From Lachnospiraceae bacterium (GTDB lineage: Bacteria; Bacillota; Clostridia; Lachnospirales; Lachnospiraceae), in NCBI GenBank assembly GCA_017483425.1, contig JAFUWM010000369.1:1-8430 (forward strand): a stretch of 8,430 bases of DNA, given 5' to 3'. Both the position numbers and the translations under genes were made by a program. Below, piece after piece: positions 1-6,241 of the stretch (its first letter is position 1; every line of letters starts with the position of its first letter). The notes below the pieces were generated by a model, which worked only from the letters and a program-made list of their open reading frames with translations, did not search any database and was not told the origin of the DNA.

Positions 1-65
1 CTGTTCGCTTCGGCATACTCCTCATTCCTGCCTTTTATTTCTTTCATTATGACTACTTCAGGCAT
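1..65 (-). CDS. 5' end of an unidentified gene, cut by the window edge
   Basis: The minus strand has an ATG at 65-63 and stays open to the window edge, giving 21 codons that begin MPEVVIMKEIKG and continue with a charged, probably helical stretch (RNEEYAEAN). Only three bases separate it from the glgX stop codon, and the GGGGTG at the end of glgX can serve as a moderate Shine-Dalgarno, so it is probably the next gene of the ftsH-glgX operon. A second in-frame ATG at 47-45 is an alternative start. The fragment is too short to name a family. A charged N-terminal helix of this kind can precede a P-loop domain, but nothing here proves that. Confidence 0.5.
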   Translation of the reverse strand, partial: MPEVVIMKEIKGRNEEYAEAN

Positions 66-68
66 TTT

Positions 69-2147
69 TCACCCCACATAGAATATCCGCACTGACCTCG
101 GATACATTTTTATATTTCCAAACACTTCCCGGCCTTTTTTGAATAACGGATTTTTCTCATAAGTATCAACCGCCATGTACCATTTCTTATCGATAGGAAG
201 ATCAGGCAGCGATATCTCAACCTCTTCCCAATAAGTGTTTACAGCGAGATAAACTATGTCGTCGTCCTTATTCCTGTCAGTGGAACCCGCAAACATGATA
301 CCCATATAGTGACTGTCTCCGGCAAAGTCCGGCTCCCATGGTGTCGCCCCGTGACACGAGGTTTCGGGGAATCCCAGCTTTGACGGTTCCAGATGCATCC
401 TTATCGCGGGGTGATCCTTACGGAACTGTATCATAAACTTGAAGAATTCAAACAGCTTCTTATTTGTCTTCAGATCATCCCAGTTAAGCCATGAGATATT
501 ATTATCCTGACAGTATGCATTGTTATTGCCGCCCTGTGAATTGCCAAACTCATCACCCATGAAAAACATCGGCGTCCCGCGGCTCGTCATAAGGCAGGCA
601 AAAGCATTCTTTATCATGCGGTCTCTTAACCGCTGCACTTCCTTATCGGTAGTCTCGCCTTCTATACCGCAGTTCCATGACAGATTGTGATTGTCGCCGT
701 CAGTTCCGCCCCAGTCGTTATCCTCATTGTGCTTTTCGTTATAGGAATACAGATCGTGCAGTGTAAACCCGTCATGGCAGTCAAGGAAATTAACGGAAGC
801 ATTGAAGCCTCTCACCTCGGGATCGTAAAGATCCGGCGAACCCGTGATACGCTTTGCCGCGTCCTGCGCCTTGCCGTTATCGCCCTTAAGGAAGGATCTC
901 ATGTCATCTCTGTATCTGCCGTTCCACTCCATCCAGCGGTTCCATGAAGGGAAAGACCCGACCTGATACATTCCACCCGCATCCCATGCCTCGGCTATGA
1001 GCTTGACATTGCCAAGTATCGGATCAAACGCCAGCTCCTGCAGCAGCGGCGGCTTACTCATCGGAGAACCGTCTTCATTGCGCCCGAGTATCGTAGCAAG
1101 ATCGAACCGGAAGCCGTCCACCCTGTAATTCGTGACCCAGTACCTCAGGCACTCGGTTATCATCTGCTGGACTATCGGATGATTGCAGTTAAGCGTATTG
1201 CCGCAGCCCGAGAAATTATAATAATAACCCTCCGGTGTCAGCATATAGTAAATATTATTATCTATACCCTTGAAAGAGAAGCACGGGCCGTATTCATTGC
1301 CCTCTGCCGTGTGATTGAATACCACGTCAAGGATAACTTCAATGCCGTTTTCATGCAGGGTCCTGATCATGGATTTGAGCTCGTCGCCTTCATGATTATG
1401 CTCCCTTGTGGACGCATAGCTCGTATTCGGCGCAAAGAAGCAGACCGTATTGTAGCCCCAGTAATCCATAAGTCCGCGCCCGTGGAAATCCCTGTGCGAA
1501 AGCATTTCGTCAAATTCAAATATAGGCATGAGCTCTACCGCAGTGATACCAAGCTCTTTGAGATACGGTATCTTTTCCCTGATCGCGTCAAAGGTTCCGG
1601 GATGCCTGACCCCGCTGGTACGGTCCTTTGTGAAGCCTCTTACGTGCATTTCATAAATGATAAGATCCTCTGTAGGAGTGAGTATCTGTTTGCTGTTGCT
1701 CCAGTCAAAGTTGTCCCTTACTACACGCGCGTGATAGACATAGTCCGTGGGGGTGCCCCAGTCCGCCTGACCGGTAACCGCTTTGGCATAGGGATCAAGG
1801 ATTATCTTGTTTTTGTCGAATATAAGACCCTTTGACGGATCGTTCGGTCCATCTATCCTGTACGCGTACTCGATATCCTCTATGTCGAGATCGAATACTA
1901 TCATCGAATAAACATTCCCGATCTTATAATCCTCCGGAAATTTCAAAACGCCAAAAGGCTCCTTCTCTTCCGAGTGGAAAAGAAGAAGCTCTATGGATGT
2001 TGCCTGATTTGAATGTATCGTGAAATTTACCCCCGTGGGGATGGCCGTAGCCCCGTTAAGTCCATAGAGTCCCGGCCGCACCTCGAAGTCTCCGATGATA
2101 TCAAGAGGCTCCATGTGGATGTCCACATACCTGAATCTATTGCTCAT
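69..2147 (-). CDS. glgX: Glycogen debranching enzyme GlgX (GH13 isoamylase type)
   Basis: This 692-residue cytoplasmic protein should hydrolyse alpha-1,6 branch points in glycogen or limit dextrins, working with glycogen phosphorylase. Residues about 20-120 look like the N-terminal CBM48/isoamylase beta-sandwich. The GH13 barrel follows: YEMHVRGFT at 165-173, DVVFNHT at 274-280 (conserved region I), DGFRFD at 344-349 with nucleophile Asp349 (region II), AEAWD at 385-389 with acid/base Glu386 (region III), and LDCHD with transition-state Asp459 (region IV). A small all-beta C-terminal domain ends at about 692. The length matches the GlgX family (roughly 650-710), and all three catalytic acids are present. 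The ATG lies 11 bases inside the end of ftsH and has a good AGGGAG upstream, so translation is probably coupled to ftsH. The assignment to GlgX/TreX/isoamylase is secure; exact chain-length specificity cannot be read from the sequence. Confidence 0.95.
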   Translation of the reverse strand: MSNRFRYVDIHMEPLDIIGDFEVRPGLYGLNGATAIPTGVNFTIHSNQATSIELLLFHSEEKEPFGVLKFPEDYKIGNVYSMIVFDLDIEDIEYAYRIDGPNDPSKGLIFDKNKIILDPYAKAVTGQADWGTPTDYVYHARVVRDNFDWSNSKQILTPTEDLIIYEMHVRGFTKDRTSGVRHPGTFDAIREKIPYLKELGITAVELMPIFEFDEMLSHRDFHGRGLMDYWGYNTVCFFAPNTSYASTREHNHEGDELKSMIRTLHENGIEVILDVVFNHTAEGNEYGPCFSFKGIDNNIYYMLTPEGYYYNFSGCGNTLNCNHPIVQQMITECLRYWVTNYRVDGFRFDLATILGRNEDGSPMSKPPLLQELAFDPILGNVKLIAEAWDAGGMYQVGSFPSWNRWMEWNGRYRDDMRSFLKGDNGKAQDAAKRITGSPDLYDPEVRGFNASVNFLDCHDGFTLHDLYSYNEKHNEDNDWGGTDGDNHNLSWNCGIEGETTDKEVQRLRDRMIKNAFACLMTSRGTPMFFMGDEFGNSQGGNNNAYCQDNNISWLNWDDLKTNKKLFEFFKFMIQFRKDHPAIRMHLEPSKLGFPETSCHGATPWEPDFAGDSHYMGIMFAGSTDRNKDDDIVYLAVNTYWEEVEISLPDLPIDKKWYMAVDTYEKNPLFKKGREVFGNIKMYPRSVRIFYVG

Positions 2148-4377
2148 TGTCAGCTCCCTTTGTCTTGTCTTTTCTTCCGCGGACTACAGCACCCATTCCG
2201 TCATACGGAGCAGGATCCGTGCTCGCGGGGGTGTCATCATTCACTTCGACATCAAACCTGCGCCACTTGGGATACTCCGACTCATCGTAAACCTTTTTTT
2301 CTTTCTCCGATGACGTGTCCACTGATTTTTTTGAACTCTTATCGCTATCCTTGGACTCTGTTTTTACTCCCCTCCTGGTCACACGCTCGCGATCCTTTCC
2401 GCTGGTCTCTTCCTCGGTAAGACCTTTCTCCTCGCGGTATATCCTCATGAATTCCTTGCCCGTGATCGTCTCTTTTTCGATAAGGAACTGCGCAAGCTTG
2501 TCAAGCAATTCGCGATTTGCCTTCAGCAGAGATTTTGCTTCCTTATAAGCCTCCTTCAGTATCTTCATGACCTCCTCGTCTACAGCCGCCGCTGTCTCAT
2601 CCGAGCAGTTCATGACTGTACGCCCTTCAAGATACTGATCCTGTATAGTCTCAAGTCCCATGAGTCCGAATTTCTTGCTCATGCCATACTGGGTTACCAT
2701 AGCCCTTGCGGTCTTTGTCGCCTTTTCTATATCATTCGCGGCTCCCGTGGTCACGGTGTCAAACACTATCTCTTCCGCCGCGCGTCCGCCGAGCGTCTCC
2801 ACAAGCAGAGCATGCAGCTCGGCTTCGGTATTTAAGTATTTCTCCTCCTCAGGCACATTCATGACATAGCCGAGCGCTCCCATGGTACGGGGAACGATCG
2901 TGATCTTCTGCACGGGCTCGGAATTCTTTTGCAGAGCCGATACAAGCGCATGCCCTATCTCATGATAGGAAACGATCCTGCGCTCCTCCTTGCTCATTAT
3001 ACGGTCTTTCTTTTCCTTACCGACGAGCACGACCTCGACTGAATCCATGAGATCCTTCTGATTCACAAACTGACGCCCGGCCTTGACCGCGTTGATCGCG
3101 GCTTCGTTTACCATGTTTGCAAGATCCGATCCGACAGCGCCCGAGGTAGCCAGCGCAACCGTCTCAAAATCAACCGATTCGTCAAGCTTCACATCCTTTG
3201 CATGAACCTTCAGCGTATCTATTCTGCCTTTGAGATCAGGCTTGTCCACAATGACCCTTCTGTCAAAACGCCCGGGTCTCAGCAGAGCCTTATCCAGAGA
3301 ATCAGGTCTGTTTGTGGCTCCGAGCACGAGGATACCCTTCGAGGAATCAAAGCCGTCCATCTCGGACAGCAGCTGGTTCAGCGTCTGCTCACGTTCGTCA
3401 GTTCCCCCGCCGTATCTGGAATCCCTGCTCTTTCCTATAGCGTCTATCTCGTCAATGAATATGATGCAGGGCGCGTTCTTCTCCGCGTCATTAAAGAGAT
3501 CTCTCACTCTTGACGCTCCGACACCCACAAACATCTCGACAAAATCAGAGCCCGCAAGGGAATAAAAAGGCACATGCGCTTCCCCGGCGACTGCTTTAGC
3601 AAGCAGAGTCTTACCTGTACCGGGAGGCCCTACGAGAAGCGCTCCTTTAGGAAGTCTCGCACCGATCTCTGAGTACTTCTGCGGATTATGCAGGAAATCC
3701 ACCATCTCCTGCAGACTCTCCTTTGCCTCATCCTGTCCTGCCACATCCTTAAACGTGACTCCCGTATCTTTCGTAACATAAGCCTTGGATGCGCTCTTTC
3801 CGACACCAAGGATACCGCCGCCGGAGCCGCCCATCCTCCTCATAAATAAGGAAAGAAGACCCCAGACCAGTACAAGAGGCAGTACAAAGTTTACTATCGC
3901 CGAGATTATCATGCTTGAACGGTCGGGGATAGTATGCGAATAATCAACCCCTGCTTTTTCAAGTCTTGACACAAGATCCGGATCGTCTATCACTCCGGTA
4001 TAATACGTCATGAGCAGGGACGCTTTGCCATCCTCCGTCTTTGGCGTGATATTGATCTGGTCATCAGTGATCTCCACCTCCGCGATCTGCCCGTCCTCCA
4101 GCATCTGCAGGAACTGGCTGTACGGTATCTCCTGTGTGGTAGAACTTGATAAGGCCCGTGTCATGAAGCTCATGCCGAGAAGCGTGACAAGCGTGGCTAT
4201 TATAAGAACATAAAAGGTCTGTCTGTTCTTAGGATCTCTGCCGGGGCCGCCGTTATTATTACCTCCGTTGTTGCCATTGCCCCTGTTATAGCCATTGCCG
4301 CCCGGATCGCTCCCGCCATGACCGCCATTGTAGCCGTTATAATTGTTGTAGTTATTGTAATTATTGTTTTCGTCCAT
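2137..4377 (-). CDS. ftsH: ATP-dependent zinc metalloprotease FtsH
   Basis: Membrane-anchored AAA+ protease that extracts and degrades misfolded membrane proteins and selected soluble ones. From the ATG at 4377 it has 746 residues. Residues 1-50 are a low-complexity Asn/Gly/Tyr tail; TM1 is about 55-73; an extracytoplasmic FtsH_ext domain spans about 75-153; TM2 is about 156-180. The AAA module has Walker A GPPGTGKT (250-257), pore motif FVG (283-285), Walker B IIFIDE (305-310) and the second region of homology with Arg fingers R367 and R370. The peptidase has HEIGH (472-476) and third zinc ligand Asp549. A charged tail of about 90 residues follows. The frame extends upstream to an ATG at 4452, but that extension would run through the ftsH promoter and lacks a Shine-Dalgarno, and family proteins start with an Asn-rich segment like MDENNNY, so 4377 is preferred. 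No Shine-Dalgarno precedes 4377 either (see the promoter entry). Confidence 0.95.
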   Translation of the reverse strand: MDENNNYNNYNNYNGYNGGHGGSDPGGNGYNRGNGNNGGNNNGGPGRDPKNRQTFYVLIIATLVTLLGMSFMTRALSSSTTQEIPYSQFLQMLEDGQIAEVEITDDQINITPKTEDGKASLLMTYYTGVIDDPDLVSRLEKAGVDYSHTIPDRSSMIISAIVNFVLPLVLVWGLLSLFMRRMGGSGGGILGVGKSASKAYVTKDTGVTFKDVAGQDEAKESLQEMVDFLHNPQKYSEIGARLPKGALLVGPPGTGKTLLAKAVAGEAHVPFYSLAGSDFVEMFVGVGASRVRDLFNDAEKNAPCIIFIDEIDAIGKSRDSRYGGGTDEREQTLNQLLSEMDGFDSSKGILVLGATNRPDSLDKALLRPGRFDRRVIVDKPDLKGRIDTLKVHAKDVKLDESVDFETVALATSGAVGSDLANMVNEAAINAVKAGRQFVNQKDLMDSVEVVLVGKEKKDRIMSKEERRIVSYHEIGHALVSALQKNSEPVQKITIVPRTMGALGYVMNVPEEEKYLNTEAELHALLVETLGGRAAEEIVFDTVTTGAANDIEKATKTARAMVTQYGMSKKFGLMGLETIQDQYLEGRTVMNCSDETAAAVDEEVMKILKEAYKEAKSLLKANRELLDKLAQFLIEKETITGKEFMRIYREEKGLTEEETSGKDRERVTRRGVKTESKDSDKSSKKSVDTSSEKEKKVYDESEYPKWRRFDVEVNDDTPASTDPAPYDGMGAVVRGRKDKTKGADNEQ
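2154..2159 (-). promoter_or_regulatory. Ribosome binding site of glgX inside ftsH
   Basis: AGGGAG on the minus strand lies six bases before the glgX ATG (2147-2145). It falls within the last codons of ftsH, before the ftsH TAG. It fixes the glgX start and explains how the two overlapping frames can be translated in sequence. Confidence 0.75.
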
Positions 4378-4386
4378 AACATTTCT

Positions 4387-4415
4387 ATTATACGGTGCAA
4401 TGGCTTGTTTTACAA
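4387..4415 (-). promoter_or_regulatory. Candidate sigma-70-type promoter of ftsH
   Basis: On the minus strand, TTGTAA (4415-4410) is followed after exactly 17 bases by a perfect TATAAT (4392-4387). Transcription would begin near 4380, two or three bases before the ftsH ATG at 4377-4375, so the message would be essentially leaderless. The box positions are seen directly; promoter activity is inferred. No CIRCE or CtsR-like operator was found nearby. Confidence 0.6.
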
Positions 4416-4428
4416 ATGAAATGTTTGT
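4412..4428. repeat. Short inverted repeat overlapping the ftsH -35 box
   Basis: ACAAA and TTTGT form perfect 5-base arms around a 7-base centre. The left arm overlaps the ftsH -35 hexamer and the whole dyad lies between the two divergent -35 boxes. It could be an operator, but arms this short in AT-rich DNA can arise by chance. Confidence 0.25.
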
Positions 4429-4445
4429 GATCTCCGGTCGCGCCC

Positions 4446-4474
4446 TTGACATTCCATTTTTACAAGTCTATCAT
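4446..4474 (+). promoter_or_regulatory. Candidate sigma-70-type promoter of the diguanylate cyclase gene
   Basis: A consensus TTGACA (4446-4451) and TATCAT (4469-4474) are separated by exactly 17 bases. Transcription would start near 4481, giving a leader of about 60 bases before the TTG start at 4540. The -35 box faces away from the ftsH promoter, whose -35 box ends 30 bases away, making a compact divergent pair. Confidence 0.65.
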
Positions 4475-4500
4475 GTAGGCGGCATAAGGATTAATTAGTC

Positions 4501-4532
4501 AGGAGGCGAAGCCGGTTTATACTTCAGCCGGC
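4501..4532 (+). promoter_or_regulatory. Upstream AGGAGG and hairpin before the TTG start
   Basis: A perfect AGGAGG at 4501-4506 is 33 bases from the TTG start at 4540, much too far for a normal Shine-Dalgarno. No ATG, GTG or TTG lies at normal distance after it in any frame. Between them GCCGG (4511-4515) and CCGGC (4528-4532) can pair around a 12-base loop. Folding would leave four bases between AGGAGG and the stem and seven between the stem and the TTG, bringing the two together. The elements are visible; the functional role is inferred. Confidence 0.4.
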
Positions 4533-4539
4533 ACAGGAT

Positions 4540-5814
4540 TTGGATAATATATTGTTTCTCCGCTCAGATAATGATTTTGATGCGGATGCACTGCAGACTG
4601 CTTTAGCTGGTGAATACCAGCTTGTAATTAAGGATACGGCAAAGGATTGCCTTAAAGAGATAAGTAACAGAACCGATATCCCGGCAATAATCATAGATAC
4701 ACCTTCTAAACAGGAAGATATCGAAGAACTCATACAATTCATAAATCAGAATAATAACGATGTCTTTGCCATAGCGATCATCATCCTCACATCCGGACAG
4801 ACAGAAGAAGCCGATATTGCCTATCTTGGATGCGCGGTAGTAGACTGTGTTTCAAAGCCCGTTAATCACACCATACTGAAAAACCGTCTTCGGATAGCCA
4901 CAGAGCATGTGAATTCCGTATCCTTTTCAGAATTTGCAAGGATGCTCACTGTCCTGCCCGCAAATATCTATCTGAAGGATTCTCAGGGAAGATACGTTTT
5001 TTCATCACAGACATGGCATCATCTGGAAACAGGCGGTGACCCGAACTGGACGATACGCGGAAAGACGGATCTGGATGTCCGCAAGGACAAGGAAAACGCC
5101 AAACTTGCGATGGAAACTGACAAGAAGATCATACAGTCCGGCAAGGGCACCTCATATATCATTGAAGAGCATGACGGCGATGTCAGGGAATATCTGCAGC
5201 TTATCAAAGAGCCCCTTTTTAATGATAACGGCAAGGTTCGGGGAATAATCGCGCTTATTAATAATGTCACCGAGCACGAGCTTTTGAAGCTGGAGCTTGA
5301 AAAACGCTCAAAGACCGACCAGCTCACCGGGCTTTTGAATAAAGTCGCGACCGAGGAGCTTGTCCGCATGATGATAGCAAACTATCATAAACCCAATGAG
5401 ATAGATGCTCTCATGATGATAGATGTGGATAAGTTCAAAAACGTCAATGATACTTTCGGGCATATAACAGGCGACAGGGTTTTGGAGGAGGTCGGAGATA
5501 TCATCCGCAGAAGCTTCAAGGGCATGGATGTGGCCGGAAGGGTCGGCGGAGATGAGTTTATGGTGTTTTTGCGCGACATAGATAAGGCAGACAACGCCTG
5601 CAAGCTCGCCGAGCACATCGAATATGAGGCAAGGCACGCCTTTGACGGCGAAGAACTCGAAAAATATGTATCCCTTTCCATAGGAATCGCCCTGCTCCCC
5701 GAGCACGGCAAGACCTTCGAGGAGCTGTACAATGCGGCGGATAAGGCTCTGTATTACATCAAAAACCACGGAAGGGCCTCGTACAGACTCTACGATACTG
5801 ATTCCCGACAGTAA
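4540..5814 (+). CDS. Receiver-PAS-GGDEF diguanylate cyclase
   Basis: This 424-residue cytoplasmic protein should condense two GTP into cyclic di-GMP. Residues 1-120 form a response-regulator receiver fold with phosphoacceptor Asp53 (IIIDTP), Thr84 (LTS) and Lys106 (SKP). The N-terminal acidic pair appears replaced by Arg8-Ser9, so phosphorylation may be impaired. Residues about 130-245 are a PAS domain (LPANIYLKDSQGRYVF), linked by a short coiled coil (about 246-257) to the GGDEF domain at about 258-418. The GGDEF active site is intact: MMIDVDKFK with metal ligand Asp295, NVNDTFGH, and GGDEF at 336-340. The inhibitory RxxD site reads KGMD (327-330), with Lys for Arg. No EAL or transmembrane segment is present. 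The start is a TTG: a stop codon at 4492-4494 precedes it, no ATG or GTG lies between, and it leaves the first beta-strand (NILFL) whole. The downstream PilZ gene is a likely partner. Confidence 0.9.
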   Translation: MDNILFLRSDNDFDADALQTALAGEYQLVIKDTAKDCLKEISNRTDIPAIIIDTPSKQEDIEELIQFINQNNNDVFAIAIIILTSGQTEEADIAYLGCAVVDCVSKPVNHTILKNRLRIATEHVNSVSFSEFARMLTVLPANIYLKDSQGRYVFSSQTWHHLETGGDPNWTIRGKTDLDVRKDKENAKLAMETDKKIIQSGKGTSYIIEEHDGDVREYLQLIKEPLFNDNGKVRGIIALINNVTEHELLKLELEKRSKTDQLTGLLNKVATEELVRMMIANYHKPNEIDALMMIDVDKFKNVNDTFGHITGDRVLEEVGDIIRRSFKGMDVAGRVGGDEFMVFLRDIDKADNACKLAEHIEYEARHAFDGEELEKYVSLSIGIALLPEHGKTFEELYNAADKALYYIKNHGRASYRLYDTDSRQ

Positions 5815-5827
5815 CAGGCATATCTAC

Positions 5828-5857
5828 TTGCAGAAACCCGTGACAGTACAGTATACT
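5828..5857 (+). promoter_or_regulatory. Candidate promoter of the PilZ gene
   Basis: TTGCAG (5828-5833) and TATACT (5852-5857) are 18 bases apart, just after the cyclase stop codon, and would start transcription near 5864. The 87-base gap 5815-5901 contains no convincing terminator, so the PilZ gene could be expressed both from this promoter and by read-through from the cyclase gene. Confidence 0.4.
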
Positions 5858-5901
5858 AATATGTTGTGCGATAACCATACATATTGTTGTCTGATGGGGA
5901 A

Positions 5902-6240
5902 ATGAACGAAAAACGCCAATACGAAAGAATAGATACCGCATATACCGCCCTGTACTGCTCCTACTGCGGAGTAAGAGCCGCGAAGATCAAGGATCTGTCA
6001 AAGTCCGGCGCAGCGCTTGTTTTTAAGGACGAGATAGATGCCGCCACGGGAGATAATGCTACTATACATTTTTACTCCCGTGACACAGGCACCTTAGTTG
6101 CAAAAGCCAACTGCCACATCGTCAGGGTTTTCAGCGATGACGGGAAGATGGGCATAGGCATACATTTTGATCAGGAAAACAAAGGCGTTGATGTCGTCAT
6201 GGATTTCCTTGAGACCCAGCAGGATAATACTCTGTCCTAG
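5902..6240 (+). CDS. Stand-alone PilZ domain protein, candidate c-di-GMP receptor
   Basis: A 112-residue protein made of a single PilZ beta-barrel. Both parts of the c-di-GMP binding signature are present: RQYER at 5-9 (RxxxR) and DLSKSG at 31-36 (D/NxSxxG). It also has the family's typical later strands (IHFYSRDTG and MGIGIHFDQ). It has no output domain, signal peptide or membrane segment, so it probably acts by contacting another protein. The ATG at 5902 is chosen because it directly precedes the RxxxR segment; GGGGA lies only one base before it, which is too close for a good ribosome site. In-frame TTG codons at 5884 and 5887 would add five or six residues. Its place right after a diguanylate cyclase suggests that it reads that enzyme's product. 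It ends one base from the convergent galE stop codon. Confidence 0.88.
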   Translation: MNEKRQYERIDTAYTALYCSYCGVRAAKIKDLSKSGAALVFKDEIDAATGDNATIHFYSRDTGTLVAKANCHIVRVFSDDGKMGIGIHFDQENKGVDVVMDFLETQQDNTLS

Positions 6241-6241
6241 A

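Noticed and set aside
1179..1835. Long open frame on the plus strand opposite glgX
   Set aside because: It is antisense to a well-conserved GH13 gene and has no recognisable domain or ribosome site.
4378..4452. Upstream FtsH start at the ATG at 4452
   Set aside because: The extra 25 codons overlap both candidate promoters, have no Shine-Dalgarno, and do not resemble FtsH; the Asn-rich start at 4377 does.
4481..4539. c-di-GMP riboswitch in the cyclase leader
   Set aside because: The leader is only about 60 bases, too short for a GEMM aptamer plus expression platform, and no such motif is visible.
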